From: an uncultured Ruminococcus sp.
GTDB lineage: Bacteria > Bacillota > Clostridia > Oscillospirales > Ruminococcaceae
Direction: 5' to 3'
Assembly (NCBI GenBank): GCA_910576995.1
Contig: CAJTLC010000035.1
Coordinates: 1-9,864, forward strand
DNA: 9,864 nt
Positions 1-7,296 of the stretch are shown here, in pieces (positions within the stretch are counted from its first letter, which is position 1; each line of letters begins with the position of its first letter). Both the position numbers and the translations under genes were made by a program. The notes under the pieces were generated by a model. It was not told the DNA's origin. It did not search any database and was given only the letters and a program-made list of their open reading frames with translations.

Positions 1-28
1 ACTTTTAGTTTACTACTTTTTCTTTTTT

Positions 29-54
29 CTGTCTACTTTTTTAGTATAGCACCA
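29..54 (-). repeat. Insertion-sequence-like terminus at left edge
   Basis: Read on the minus strand, this stretch starts TGG and ends in AAAAAAGTAGACAG 26 nt later. A matching 26-nt sequence, also starting TGG and ending in GTAGACAG, lies on the plus strand at 9805-9830, with 18 of 26 positions identical. A TG tip followed by an A-run and a G(T/G)AGACA-like block is the general look of IS3-family ends. If so, the tip is at about 54 and the element body lies to the left, outside the window. No transposase is visible, so this is inference. Confidence 0.3.
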
Positions 55-93
55 AAGAAGCACTTGAAATGAGTATGTAACGGAGGTTGAAAA

Positions 94-582
94 ATGAGTG
101 AAAAACAGCTATATATAGCCTATGGCAGCAATATCAATTTGGAGCAAATGGCATATCGGTGTCCCCATTCAAAAGTTGTGGGAACGTCCGAGATCAAGGG
201 TTATGAGTTGGAATTCAGGGGCGTTGCCACGATAGTTCCGAAAGAAAACGCAAGCGTTCCTGTTCTGATATGGGAACTCGATGAAAGGGATTTGCCCGTT
301 TTGAATCGTTATGAGGGGTGGCCGCGGCTTTATAGGCAGGAAAAAATGCCATTTGAACTGAACGGAAAATCATGCACTGGCATGGTTTATCTGATGAATC
401 GCGGAACGATCTCTCCGCCGAGTTCGCAGTATTACAACATGATTTTACAGGGCTATCAGGAGAACGGATTGGATGAATCCTATCTGGAAACGGCTCTGGA
501 AAATTCAATTTACCATGAGCAATTAATGGAGGAAATCGATGAAGATTTTGACTTTGACGATGATTTGCAGATGAAATTTTAG
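94..582 (+). CDS. Gamma-glutamylcyclotransferase-fold (AIG2/GGCT-like) protein
   Basis: The 162-aa protein opens with a strand leading to the nucleotide-loop-like motif YGSN (residues 10-13), the signature of the gamma-glutamylcyclotransferase / AIG2 superfamily. Glu74 in RYEGWPRLY sits where the family's catalytic acid is found (consensus Y/D-E-G-x-P-x-x-Y). Family members cyclise gamma-glutamyl dipeptides or gamma-glutamylamines to 5-oxoproline; the true substrate here cannot be told from sequence. The protein is soluble and probably cytoplasmic, with a strongly acidic C-terminal tail (147-157, mostly D and E) beyond the usual fold. The start is supported by GGAGG at 82-86, 7 nt upstream of ATG. 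A second small gene follows 12 nt after the stop, so the two are probably co-transcribed. Such genes are often cargo on clostridial mobile DNA. The fold assignment is firm, the specific activity is not. Confidence 0.85.
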   Translation: MSEKQLYIAYGSNINLEQMAYRCPHSKVVGTSEIKGYELEFRGVATIVPKENASVPVLIWELDERDLPVLNRYEGWPRLYRQEKMPFELNGKSCTGMVYLMNRGTISPPSSQYYNMILQGYQENGLDESYLETALENSIYHEQLMEEIDEDFDFDDDLQMKF

Positions 583-594
583 GAGGGCGACGTT

Positions 595-870
595 ATGAAA
601 TATAAAGGATTTTGGGTGAAAATCACTCCCAATAACAATTTATCAAGAGAAAATAAGGACGGCGAGATCATTGCCTGCGAGGGCTTCAGGATCGAAGTTT
701 TTGTTGACGAATCCGAAGAAGTAGAAATCGACGTTTTTTCTGCGGTGGTTGATTTTGAACTGGTGAAAAACAGTTCTGAGGAAGCAGAGCAGTTCGCCAA
801 AGATTACATCGATTGCGAGGAAAAGGAGTATCAGAGGATGATCGACGAGTTCAACGGTAAGTCTAAATAA
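595..870 (+). CDS. Small acidic protein of unknown function
   Basis: I do not recognise this 91-aa protein. It starts 12 nt after the preceding stop, behind an AGGAGGG ribosome binding site at 582-588, so it is almost certainly translated as the second gene of a two-gene unit with the cyclotransferase-like protein. It has a basic, beta-like N-terminus (MKYKGFWVKI), a very acidic middle (FVDESEEVEIDVF, residues 36-48) and a charged helical C-terminus (SEEAEQFAKDYIDCEEKEYQRM). No signal peptide, membrane segment, zinc-binding cysteines or HTH is apparent. The acidity could suit a protein-binding adaptor or a DNA mimic, but that is only a reading of its composition. Codon use and the good RBS support a real gene. 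Confidence 0.7.
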   Translation: MKYKGFWVKITPNNNLSRENKDGEIIACEGFRIEVFVDESEEVEIDVFSAVVDFELVKNSSEEAEQFAKDYIDCEEKEYQRMIDEFNGKSK

Positions 871-886
871 AATTTGTCTTTGGTAC

Positions 887-915
887 TTGATTTTGTGTGT
901 GAAACATGATATACT
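887..915 (+). promoter_or_regulatory. Sigma-A promoter for the AAA-ATPase/nuclease gene
   Basis: TTGATT (887-892) and TATACT (910-915) are separated by exactly 17 bp. A TGA directly before the -10 gives an extended -10 element. The predicted start of transcription near 922 leaves a short leader containing the AGGAGG at 932-937. The gene therefore has its own promoter and does not depend on the upstream pair. Confidence 0.7.
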
Positions 916-945
916 TATTATAAAGAGAGATAGGAGGTGCGGTTT

Positions 946-2514
946 ATGGGTATTTATCTGAATCCAAGCAACATTGATTTTCAGAGGGCGCTTAACTCGG
1001 AAATTTATATTGATAAAAGCGAATTAATAAAATATACAAACAAGAAATTATTTACGGAGCAACAATTCATCTGTGTCAGCCGTCCGAGAAGATTCGGTAA
1101 ATCAATGGCAGCTAATATGCTGACGGCTTACTACAGCACCGGCTGTGATTCAAAAGAAATGTTCAGCCAACTAAAAATTGCAGATTCGGAATCATTTGAA
1201 AAGCATTTGAATAAATATAATGTGATTCATATCAATATGGTTAATTTTTTTGGTGAATCACAGGATATGGATGAAATGATCAGGTTTATTGAAGAAGATC
1301 TGATAGACGAACTCAAAAACGAATACCCTGACATCCGTTATCCCAAACGTGAAAATTTAATAAAAGTCATTGCTGCAATTTTCTCACAGACGAAAATACC
1401 TTTCATTTTCATAATTGACGAGTGGGATTGTATTTTCAGAGTTCATAAAAGCGATGAAAATTCTCAGACAAAATACCTTAATTTTTTAAGGAATCTTCTA
1501 AAAGACAAAAGTTATGTTGCACTTGCTTACATGACTGGAATTCTGCCGATAAAGAAGTACGGAGAGCACTCGGCAATAAACGCATTTTACGAATATTCAA
1601 TGACTGACGCTGAACCGATATCGGAGTTTACCGGTTTCACTGAAAGCGAAGTTAAGGAACTATGTGAAAAGTACAATAAATCATTTTTGGAAATGAAACG
1701 TTGGTATGACGGTTATAATTTGAACGGAATTTCAATTTATAATCCGAAGTCGGTTGTAGAATCAATTCTTCGTGGACAGTTCAATAATTACTGGACTTCA
1801 ACCGAAACTTATGAGGCGTTGAAAATTTACATTGAGATGAATTTTGACGGATTGAAAGATACTATAATTGAACTTCTTGCAGGAGAAAAAGTTGTAATTG
1901 ATACGACAACGTTTACAAATGATATGGTCACATTTGCAACAAAAGATGATGTACTGACGCTTCTGATTCACCTTGGTTACTTGACGTATGATTTTTATAC
2001 TAAGGAAGTTTCAATTCCAAATTATGAAATCTCTGAACAGTTTGCCAGTACAATAAAAGTAATGGGCTGGTCGGAGGTTGCAGCTTCACTGAAGCAGTCC
2101 GATGAACTGCTCAAAGCAACGCTGAACTATAACGAAGAAAAAGTTGCAGAGCTGATAGATAAGGCACACAGCGATAACACTTCGATTCTGAAATATAACG
2201 ATGAAAACTCGCTGTCCTGTGTGATCTCGCTTGCATATTATTCCGCAAGAAAAACTTATACGATCGAGCGTGAACTTCCTGCCGGAAAGGGCTATGCGGA
2301 CTTGGTTTTCAGACCGAGAAAAAACAACAGTAATCCTGCAATTATCGTTGAACTCAAATATGACAAATCCGCCGAGGGAGCTTTGGAACAAATTAAGAAA
2401 AAGCAATATGCCGACTGCCTGAAAGATTACAGCGGTGAAATTTTACTTGTCGGAATTAATTATGATAAAGACGATAAGCACCATACTTGTAATATCGAAA
2501 AAATTAATAAGTAA
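946..2514 (+). CDS. AAA-ATPase-like protein with C-terminal PD-(D/E)XK nuclease domain
   Basis: This 522-aa protein has the two-domain architecture of the widespread 'AAA-ATPase-like' plus PDDEXK family (PF09820-PF08011 type). The P-loop-like motif is RPRRFGKS (46-53), and the Walker B-like strand is FIFIIDEWD (153-161). The C-terminal nuclease core shows GYADLVF with Asp452, the E-x-K of VELK (Glu469, Lys471), and QIKKKQY with Gln482, so the PD-(D/E)XK metal site looks intact. The cellular role of the family is not established; genome defence or mobile-element maintenance is often suspected. I chose ATG 946 because AGGAGG (932-937) lies 8 nt upstream. An in-frame GTG at 937 falls inside that RBS and would not be used. 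The gene is more AT-rich than the integrase-primase region to its right, suggesting separate acquisition. Confidence 0.88.
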   Translation: MGIYLNPSNIDFQRALNSEIYIDKSELIKYTNKKLFTEQQFICVSRPRRFGKSMAANMLTAYYSTGCDSKEMFSQLKIADSESFEKHLNKYNVIHINMVNFFGESQDMDEMIRFIEEDLIDELKNEYPDIRYPKRENLIKVIAAIFSQTKIPFIFIIDEWDCIFRVHKSDENSQTKYLNFLRNLLKDKSYVALAYMTGILPIKKYGEHSAINAFYEYSMTDAEPISEFTGFTESEVKELCEKYNKSFLEMKRWYDGYNLNGISIYNPKSVVESILRGQFNNYWTSTETYEALKIYIEMNFDGLKDTIIELLAGEKVVIDTTTFTNDMVTFATKDDVLTLLIHLGYLTYDFYTKEVSIPNYEISEQFASTIKVMGWSEVAASLKQSDELLKATLNYNEEKVAELIDKAHSDNTSILKYNDENSLSCVISLAYYSARKTYTIERELPAGKGYADLVFRPRKNNSNPAIIVELKYDKSAEGALEQIKKKQYADCLKDYSGEILLVGINYDKDDKHHTCNIEKINK

Positions 2515-2717
2515 AGAAAAATTTTATTTAGGGAAGCCGTAAAATCGTGGTAAATTAATGTCATCTATTTTATAGTCACAAGACAACGCAAAATAGGCAT
2601 TTTCGAGGAATCGGGAGTGCTTATTTTTTATGTCTGAAAGTGGAATTGTGAGCGATTTGTGCGCCAACGATATAAAAAGCTGTGGGAAGATACGGCAAAA
2701 TATAAGAAGATAAACAG
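2515..2717. other. Gene-poor stretch with a possible decayed ORF
   Basis: No intact gene is visible. From 2638 on the plus strand one frame stays open to a stop at 2785-2787 and encodes a basic, tryptophan-containing stretch (around KKLWEDTAKYKKINRKRSR). It looks more protein-like than random translation, but it has no start codon or ribosome binding site and runs through the terminator hairpin. It may be the tail of a gene cut by integration of the neighbouring element. I could not find a direct repeat marking an attachment site here. Confidence 0.2.
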
Positions 2718-2757
2718 AAAGCGGAGCAGGATTTTTGAGATCCCCTCCGCTTTTTTT
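2718..2757 (+). terminator. Rho-independent terminator next to the integrase 3' end
   Basis: AAAGCGGAG (2718-2726) pairs perfectly with CTCCGCTTT (2745-2753). An inner GGAT/ATCC pairing (2729-2732 with 2740-2743) extends the stem, and seven Ts follow at 2751-2757. The plus-strand orientation suggests it stops transcripts coming from the AAA-ATPase gene before they run antisense into the integrase. The T-run overlaps the integrase stop codon. In the leftward direction the tract after the stem is poor (TTTCTGTTT), so it may work only weakly for the integrase. Confidence 0.75.
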
Positions 2758-4227
2758 AGCCGGATGCGGCATTGTTATTTTTTCTGAGGATAACATCGGC
2801 AACACAGGCTGCGACCTGCTCCTTGCCCTTATCAAGAATATGCTCGTAGATGTTCATAGTCGTTGTAACGTTTCTATGTCCGAGCCATTTGCTTATAGTC
2901 GTCATGTCGATACCGTTAAGGCAGAGGACGGATGCCAGAGTATGCCGGAAAGCGTGTGGATTGATATGGGGCAGACCGTTCTTGTTCGAAAACTTATCAA
3001 GCCAATCGGTGATGCTGTCGGGGTGCATAGGATATCCAATCAAGCTGCCGTTATCCTTGACGAACAGAAAATCAGCTCTCTGACGATGCCTGATTCCCTT
3101 ACCGTCTGCGATCTCGATGAAGCTGTTCCACTCTGAGCCTGCTTCACGTCTGAGATCAAGCCAATACGCACGGTATTCTCTGAGCAGCTCCATAGTTTCA
3201 TCGGCAAGCCTGATACTGCGGTCGGAATCGGCTGTTTTTGTGGAATCCTCATATATGCCGAACTGCTTAGAATAAAGCAGATTGTTATTGATATGGATTG
3301 AATTGCTGTCAAAATCAACTGAACTCCATTTCAAGCCCATTATCTCACCTCGCCGACAGCCTGTCACAATAAGCAGGTGGGTGATTACTTTCCATTTCAG
3401 CGGAGCTTTATCAAGGCATTCCCTTATGCGCTCCAGCTCCTCCGGCTCGAAGTAGTTGATCTCGTGATTTCGGTCGGATTTAGGCTTGTTTATGACCTTT
3501 ACAGCCGCATTATACGGCACAAGCATTTCCTTTTCAGCGTATGAAAGAATAAGCGATATGAGCCTGTGATGCTCTTGTATGGTCTTTTCTGAAAGCGGTC
3601 TGCTGTCCTGTTCGATATTGAAAACGGCATTTACAGGAATTTTCAGAACACTGCATATAGCCGCTGCCTTATCGCCTGAGATCGGCTCGCCCCTTTTGGC
3701 TGCGTTAATGGTCGTCAGCGATACTCCCGAAAGCTCCGAGAGCCTTTTCTGCGTTAGTCCTGCGGTTCTGACCTGCTCCTTTATGTCGGTTATCGGCAAT
3801 GCTTTTGCGCCTTTTCTAAGTCCTGATTGGCGGAGCTGCGTGTATAGCTCCGAGAGATGCTGCGGTCGAATTTCTATCAGCTTGATATGTCCGATACCCT
3901 TATTGATGCGCTCCAGAAGCTCTCTGTAACGTTTGATCGTGCTGTGTTTCGTGCCGGATCCTCTTTGCTTTTGAGAACGTACTCAGCATATCGAGCGAAC
4001 GTCTGACGGCTGTCGGGAGCATATCCAAGCCTGCACTGCTCCTCAAACAGCATAGCCTGTCTCTGGACTTCCTTTTCGATCTGTTTTGCGGTCATATTCG
4101 GAGCAGGCTTATAGCTCATTGTGTACGGTTTGAGCCGCTTTCCGTTGCTGTCGTAGCCGTGATATACTCTTATCGTGTAGGACGTTATTTCGCCGTTTTT
4201 ATTCTTGCGTGGGGTTATGTTCGGCAT
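2756..4227 (-). pseudogene. Tyrosine integrase with inserted XRE-like HTH, split by a frameshift
   Basis: Read through one missing base, this is a roughly 490-aa tyrosine recombinase. The first frame starts at ATG 4227 (AAAGGAGG 9 nt upstream) with an arm-DNA-binding domain, and stays in family register to about residue 89 (LKSKE). Around 3957-3962 the frame slips, leaving a short out-of-frame tail that ends near 3877. The other frame then continues the core-binding domain (STIKRYRELLERI) and reaches the stop at 2756. The catalytic domain is complete: Arg in TGCRRGE, Lys in STKT, HAFRH, the His in LGHRN, and Tyr in NIYEH (codon 2846-2848). Between the two halves of the core-binding domain is an extra segment of about 60 residues (TQKRLSELSGVSLTTINAAK and following) resembling an XRE HTH. 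Restoring the frame needs one extra base, consistent with loss of one A in AGAGAGATCC. It could be a true mutation, a sequencing error or, less likely, programmed frameshifting. Confidence 0.85.
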
Positions 4228-4390
4228 CAGCAGCGACCTCCTTTTCAAATTTAGTTTTTAATTTTTCTATTTTTTCCGCTGCCTCGTAAAAATGCGGACT
4301 TTTAAAATTCTCAGCAATAAGATTGGCGGCTTGACCAACTTCAAAAAGAGCTAACTTTGCAAATGATTTTTCTTGATCTGCAAATACCAC
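4199..4390 (-). CDS. Small helical protein upstream of the integrase, unknown function
   Basis: This 63-aa reading frame is the first gene downstream of the leftward consensus promoter. It overlaps the start of the integrase by 29 nt, suggesting translational coupling. The only available start is GTG at 4390, which directly follows an in-frame TGA; the Shine-Dalgarno match is weak (GGA about 9 nt upstream). The sequence is mostly helical and charged (ANLIAENFK, FYEAAEKIEKLKTKFEKEV), with no recognised motif, signal peptide or membrane segment. Position suggests an integrase-associated regulator, but nothing in the sequence proves this. The poor start leaves open that it is a remnant of a longer gene or an untranslated leader. 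Confidence 0.45.
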   Translation of the reverse strand: MVFADQEKSFAKLALFEVGQAANLIAENFKSPHFYEAAEKIEKLKTKFEKEVAADAEHNPTQE

Positions 4391-4425
4391 TCATTCATCC
4401 AAAATGAAAATACTTGCCTGTTTCT

Positions 4426-4454
4426 ATTATATCACATAATAGGAGCAGGCGCAA
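4426..4454 (-). promoter_or_regulatory. Leftward promoter for the integrase unit, with dyad over the -10
   Basis: On the minus strand TTGCGC (4454-4449) and TATAAT (4431-4426) are 17 bp apart, with TGA before the -10 (extended -10). The same bases form a symmetric site, ATTAT-ATCAC-ATAAT (4426-4440), covering the -10. A repressor or the excisionase could bind there and control the integrase. The diverging excisionase gene has only a weak candidate promoter here (TTGCCT 4414-4419, TAATAG 4437-4442). Confidence 0.6.
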
Positions 4455-4472
4455 CAGGAAAGCGAGGAAAAA

Positions 4473-4811
4473 ATGCCGGAAATAAACAACAAAATGGATT
4501 TACAGAGTGTTGTACACGAAATGTCTTTTAAGAACGAATCAACTGAGCCTACAATTCAACGTGATATACCTAAAATGTATGGCATAAAAAAATCGGCTGA
4601 AATATTCGGTATATCTCAGAATTACGCACGTCAGCTTGCCTTGTCGGGAGCTGTAAAGGCGGTACGTGTTGGCAGAGGGAAAATACTTATCAATGCAGAG
4701 AGCATGGCTGATTTCTTCAACAACAGCTATATCAATGCTGACGAACCTACGACCAACGGCGATATTAAGCCGATTTCGATTGAGAACTTTACGGATAGTT
4801 TTGGCGAGTAA
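4473..4811 (+). CDS. Excisionase-type HTH DNA-binding protein
   Basis: This 112-aa protein carries one winged-HTH domain of the MerR-like excisionase family (HTH_17 type) at about residues 37-83. It starts GIKKSAEIFGISQNYARQL, followed by the turn and wing AVKAVRVGRGKILINAESM and a closing helix ADFFN. The usual family pattern is a helix-turn-helix, a G-x-I/V-K-A-x-R-V-G-R-G-K wing and a final helix, which fits well. Such proteins bend DNA at attachment sites to direct the integrase towards excision, and some also act as regulators. It diverges from the integrase unit and precedes the replication gene, the expected position for Xis. The N-terminal 35 residues and acidic C-terminus are not recognised. 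GAGG at 4464-4467 precedes the ATG. A 14-bp inverted repeat begins inside its 3' end. Confidence 0.8.
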   Translation: MPEINNKMDLQSVVHEMSFKNESTEPTIQRDIPKMYGIKKSAEIFGISQNYARQLALSGAVKAVRVGRGKILINAESMADFFNNSYINADEPTTNGDIKPISIENFTDSFGE

Positions 4812-4868
4812 ATATGAACGTTCTGCAAACTATCCGTAAATATTCTTCGATAATCAACATTTATCCGT
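4788..4868. repeat. Inverted repeat and TATCCGT iteron-like sites; candidate replication origin
   Basis: TTTACGGATAGTTT (4788-4801) is perfectly repeated in inverse as AAACTATCCGTAAA (4827-4840), spanning the excisionase stop codon. A third copy of the shared word TATCCGT lies at 4862-4868, and an 8-bp palindrome GAACGTTC (4816-4823) is in the loop. No T-run follows, so a terminator is unlikely. The location, in an AT-rich gap just before a primase-helicase, is where plasmid- and P4-like origins often lie. Binding by the excisionase or the replication protein is equally possible. Confidence 0.45.
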
Positions 4869-4914
4869 TTAATTCAAGCGAAATTCGGCTCTATAGTGAA
4901 AGGAGCTGAAAAAA

Positions 4915-7188
4915 ATGGTATTACAAGAAATATTAGCGCATTTCCAGAATGCAAAGCAGGTCGGTGAGAATCAATATTCAGCGAACTGTCCTGCGTGCGG
5001 AGACGCAAAGCGGCATTTGTACATATCGGAATCGGACGGCAAGATACTTCTGGACTGCAAAAAGGGCTGTACGTTCAGCGAGATCGTGCAGGCATCGGGA
5101 CTGAAAAAGGTGGATTTCTTTCCGCCTAAGTCTCAAAAAACAGCGTGGGTGAAGCTCAGGGAGCATATCTACACCGATATATCGGGAAAGCCTGTCGCGC
5201 GAAAGACGATCTTCGACAAGGGCGGAGGAAGTAAAACGGCAGTCTGGGAGCGGTACGAGAACGGCGCATATATCAAAGGTCTGAACAGTCTGAAAGTACC
5301 GCCTTATCACGTTCAGAATCTTAGGGGAGTCAAGTCCGTGATAATCGCGGAGGGCGAAAAGGACGTGGAAACTCTCGAAGAAATGAGATTCTGCGCAAGC
5401 TGTTCGCCTAACGGTGCAGGAGGACGGACGAGCTGGGTAAAGGGGCATAACGAGTATTTCAGGGGAAAATCCGTTATAATCCTCACAGACAACGACGAAC
5501 CGGGACGGGAACACGGCAGGGTCACAGCCGAGAGCTTGTGCGGAATTGCCGAAAGCGTTCGTCTGATAGCGTCCGAGAGCATTTATCCCGAGCTTAAACC
5601 AAAGGGCGATATATCCGATATTGTGCAGGCTGTAGGGCTTGACAGGGCTAAGGAGATGCTGATAGAAGCGGTCAAGGCTGCTGAGATGTACACAAAGCCT
5701 GCTCCTCTATTTCCCGAACCGAAGTATACAGAAACGGAACGCAAAAGCTATATTGTCAATAAATGTCTTAAACATAATGAAGAACTTATCAGCCGTCTTG
5801 CGGAGCTTGACCCGTTGAATTATCACCATAGCGACAGAGGGTCGAGCGATCTTTTTGCGGATATGTTCCGGCATGAAGTCAGATATAACACTACCGCAAA
5901 GGAATGGTATTTCTATGACGGCAAGGTCTGGAAGATAGACACTGGCGGTATGTTCGTTCATGCAAAGGCTAAACAGCTTTTTGACGCGCTTATGATCTAC
6001 GCAGGCTCTATCGAGGACGAGCAGTCGCAGAAGATTTTCCGCGAATATTACGGCAAATTCGGCAGTAAGAACAAGCGTGATACGCTAATTAAGGACGCCG
6101 CCGACTGCTGTTATATTTCGTCTGAGGAGCTGGACTGCAATCCGAATTTATTCAATTGTCAGAACGGCACGTTTGAACTTGATAAGATGAAATTCCGACC
6201 TCATAACAGCGAGGACTACATAACGAAGATATCGAATGTGGTTTATGATGAAAAAGCTGTTTCGGAGGACTGGAATAAGTTTATAAACGAGGTTCTGCCG
6301 AATGACAGGGAAAAAGTCCGCTATCTGCAAAAGGCTGTCGGGTATAGCCTGAGCGGAACGTGCAGTCTTGAAACGTGTTTCATACTCTACGGAGCGACCA
6401 CGAGAAACGGCAAATCGACTTTAGTAAGTACTGTGTCATATATGCTCGGGGATTCAAACGGATATGCAAGAACAGCACAGCCGGAAGTGCTTGCGATCCG
6501 CAAAAACAAGGATAGCCGTAACGCGTCGGAGGATATAGCGAGACTTGCAGGGTGCAGATTCCTGAACGTAAGCGAGCCGCCGCAGAGTATGGCGTTTGAC
6601 GCGGCGTTATTGAAAACGCTCACGGGCAGGGACACTATAACGGCGAGATTCCTGTTTCAGGGTTCGTTTGAATATGTGCCGCAGTTCACGCTTTTTATCA
6701 ATACGAATTATCTGCCGAAAGTCCTTGACGAAACACTTTTCACAAGCAAGCGAATAAACGTGATCGAGTTTAACCGCCATTTTACGCCGCAGGAGCAGGA
6801 TATCAACCTAAAAGACCGCCTGAAAACGCAGGAGAATATATCGGGACTGTTCAACTGGTGTATTGAGGGCTTGAAGTTGTTCCGGCAAGAGGGGTTAAAT
6901 CCGCCGATGTCGGTAGGCATTGCAACAAGACAGTATGCGCAGCAATCGGACAAGCTGGGAAATTTTATTGACGAATGTCTTGAAGAAGATCAGGGTGGAG
7001 GATGTACGGCTAAAGAAGCCTACGAGGTCTACAAAAAATGGTGCGGCGACTGCGGATATTTTGCAGAAGGAAAGCAGAAGTTTATAGAACTGCTCAGAGG
7101 GAAATCACTTATCAGAGAACGAGAAAAGATCAATGGTGTCTGGGAGAAAAGAGTTATCCCAAATTACTGCATTGCATACGAAAAATAG
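4915..7188 (+). CDS. Fused DNA primase-helicase (Toprim plus P4/D5-type SF3 helicase)
   Basis: This 757-aa protein is the element's replication protein. Domains in order: a zinc-binding primase finger (C25, C28, C48, C52 in CPACG and CKKGC); a Toprim-type catalytic region with the acidic residue in IIAEGEKD (143-150) and the DND at 192-194 (ILTDNDEPGR); a D5/P4 linker (about 315-480, e.g. EWYFYDGKVWKID); and an SF3 helicase with Walker A GATTRNGKST (493-502), a Walker B-like acid in FLNVSEPP (Glu554), motif C FTLFINTNYLP (591-601) and the arginine of SKRINVIEF. The C-terminal part resembles a winged-helix DNA-binding domain. It should unwind the origin and lay primers, with the host polymerase doing elongation. 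AAAGGAG at 4899-4905 supports the ATG. The 103-nt gap upstream carries the candidate origin. Length and motifs look intact. Confidence 0.92.
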   Translation: MVLQEILAHFQNAKQVGENQYSANCPACGDAKRHLYISESDGKILLDCKKGCTFSEIVQASGLKKVDFFPPKSQKTAWVKLREHIYTDISGKPVARKTIFDKGGGSKTAVWERYENGAYIKGLNSLKVPPYHVQNLRGVKSVIIAEGEKDVETLEEMRFCASCSPNGAGGRTSWVKGHNEYFRGKSVIILTDNDEPGREHGRVTAESLCGIAESVRLIASESIYPELKPKGDISDIVQAVGLDRAKEMLIEAVKAAEMYTKPAPLFPEPKYTETERKSYIVNKCLKHNEELISRLAELDPLNYHHSDRGSSDLFADMFRHEVRYNTTAKEWYFYDGKVWKIDTGGMFVHAKAKQLFDALMIYAGSIEDEQSQKIFREYYGKFGSKNKRDTLIKDAADCCYISSEELDCNPNLFNCQNGTFELDKMKFRPHNSEDYITKISNVVYDEKAVSEDWNKFINEVLPNDREKVRYLQKAVGYSLSGTCSLETCFILYGATTRNGKSTLVSTVSYMLGDSNGYARTAQPEVLAIRKNKDSRNASEDIARLAGCRFLNVSEPPQSMAFDAALLKTLTGRDTITARFLFQGSFEYVPQFTLFINTNYLPKVLDETLFTSKRINVIEFNRHFTPQEQDINLKDRLKTQENISGLFNWCIEGLKLFRQEGLNPPMSVGIATRQYAQQSDKLGNFIDECLEEDQGGGCTAKEAYEVYKKWCGDCGYFAEGKQKFIELLRGKSLIREREKINGVWEKRVIPNYCIAYEK

Positions 7189-7193
7189 CATTC

Positions 7194-7277
7194 TTGCCTT
7201 TCTTGCCCTTTTGTATGTGAGCTACGCGAGTACTATAGAACCTAAAAAGGTCACATTAAAAAGGGCAAAAAGGACAA
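7194..7277 (+). ncRNA. Structured hairpin element, copy 1 of 2
   Basis: This 84-nt hairpin begins just after the primase-helicase stop. A 42-nt core (7215-7256) is closed by ATGTGA/TCACAT. Next comes a 2x2 internal mismatch, then a perfect 10-bp helix (TTGCCCTTTT 7203-7212 with AAAAGGGCAA 7259-7268), then a further interrupted helix out to 7194/7277. The core shares 38 of 42 bases with copy 2, while the 10-bp helix has a different sequence that still pairs. One U-G pair (7199/7272) suggests the plus strand is the folded RNA. I do not match it confidently to a named RNA class. Confidence 0.6.
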
Positions 7278-7296
7278 ACCACGTAAAATAGCCGTT

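Noticed and set aside
937..945. GTG 937 as start of the AAA-ATPase/nuclease gene
   Set aside because: It overlaps the AGGAGG ribosome binding site; ATG 946 has correct spacing.
2735..3136. Rightward open frame of 133 codons overlapping the integrase 3' half
   Set aside because: It is antisense to the well-supported catalytic domain, has no family resemblance, and its start lies within the terminator stem.
2756..3799. Separate integrase gene starting at a TTG codon at 3799
   Set aside because: The codon lies inside the continuous core-binding/HTH sequence, with no RBS. The frame continues upstream to the frameshift point.
3579..3929. Rightward open frame of 116 codons opposite the HTH insert of the integrase
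   Set aside because: Antisense shadow: the leftward frame carries recognisable recombinase and HTH sequence, and this one has no RBS.
4228..4248. Integrase start seven codons upstream at 4248
   Set aside because: This region contains the AAAGGAGG used for ATG 4227.
4978..5514. Leftward open frame of 178 codons opposite the primase domain
   Set aside because: It is antisense to the zinc-finger and Toprim motifs, with no RBS or recognisable domain.
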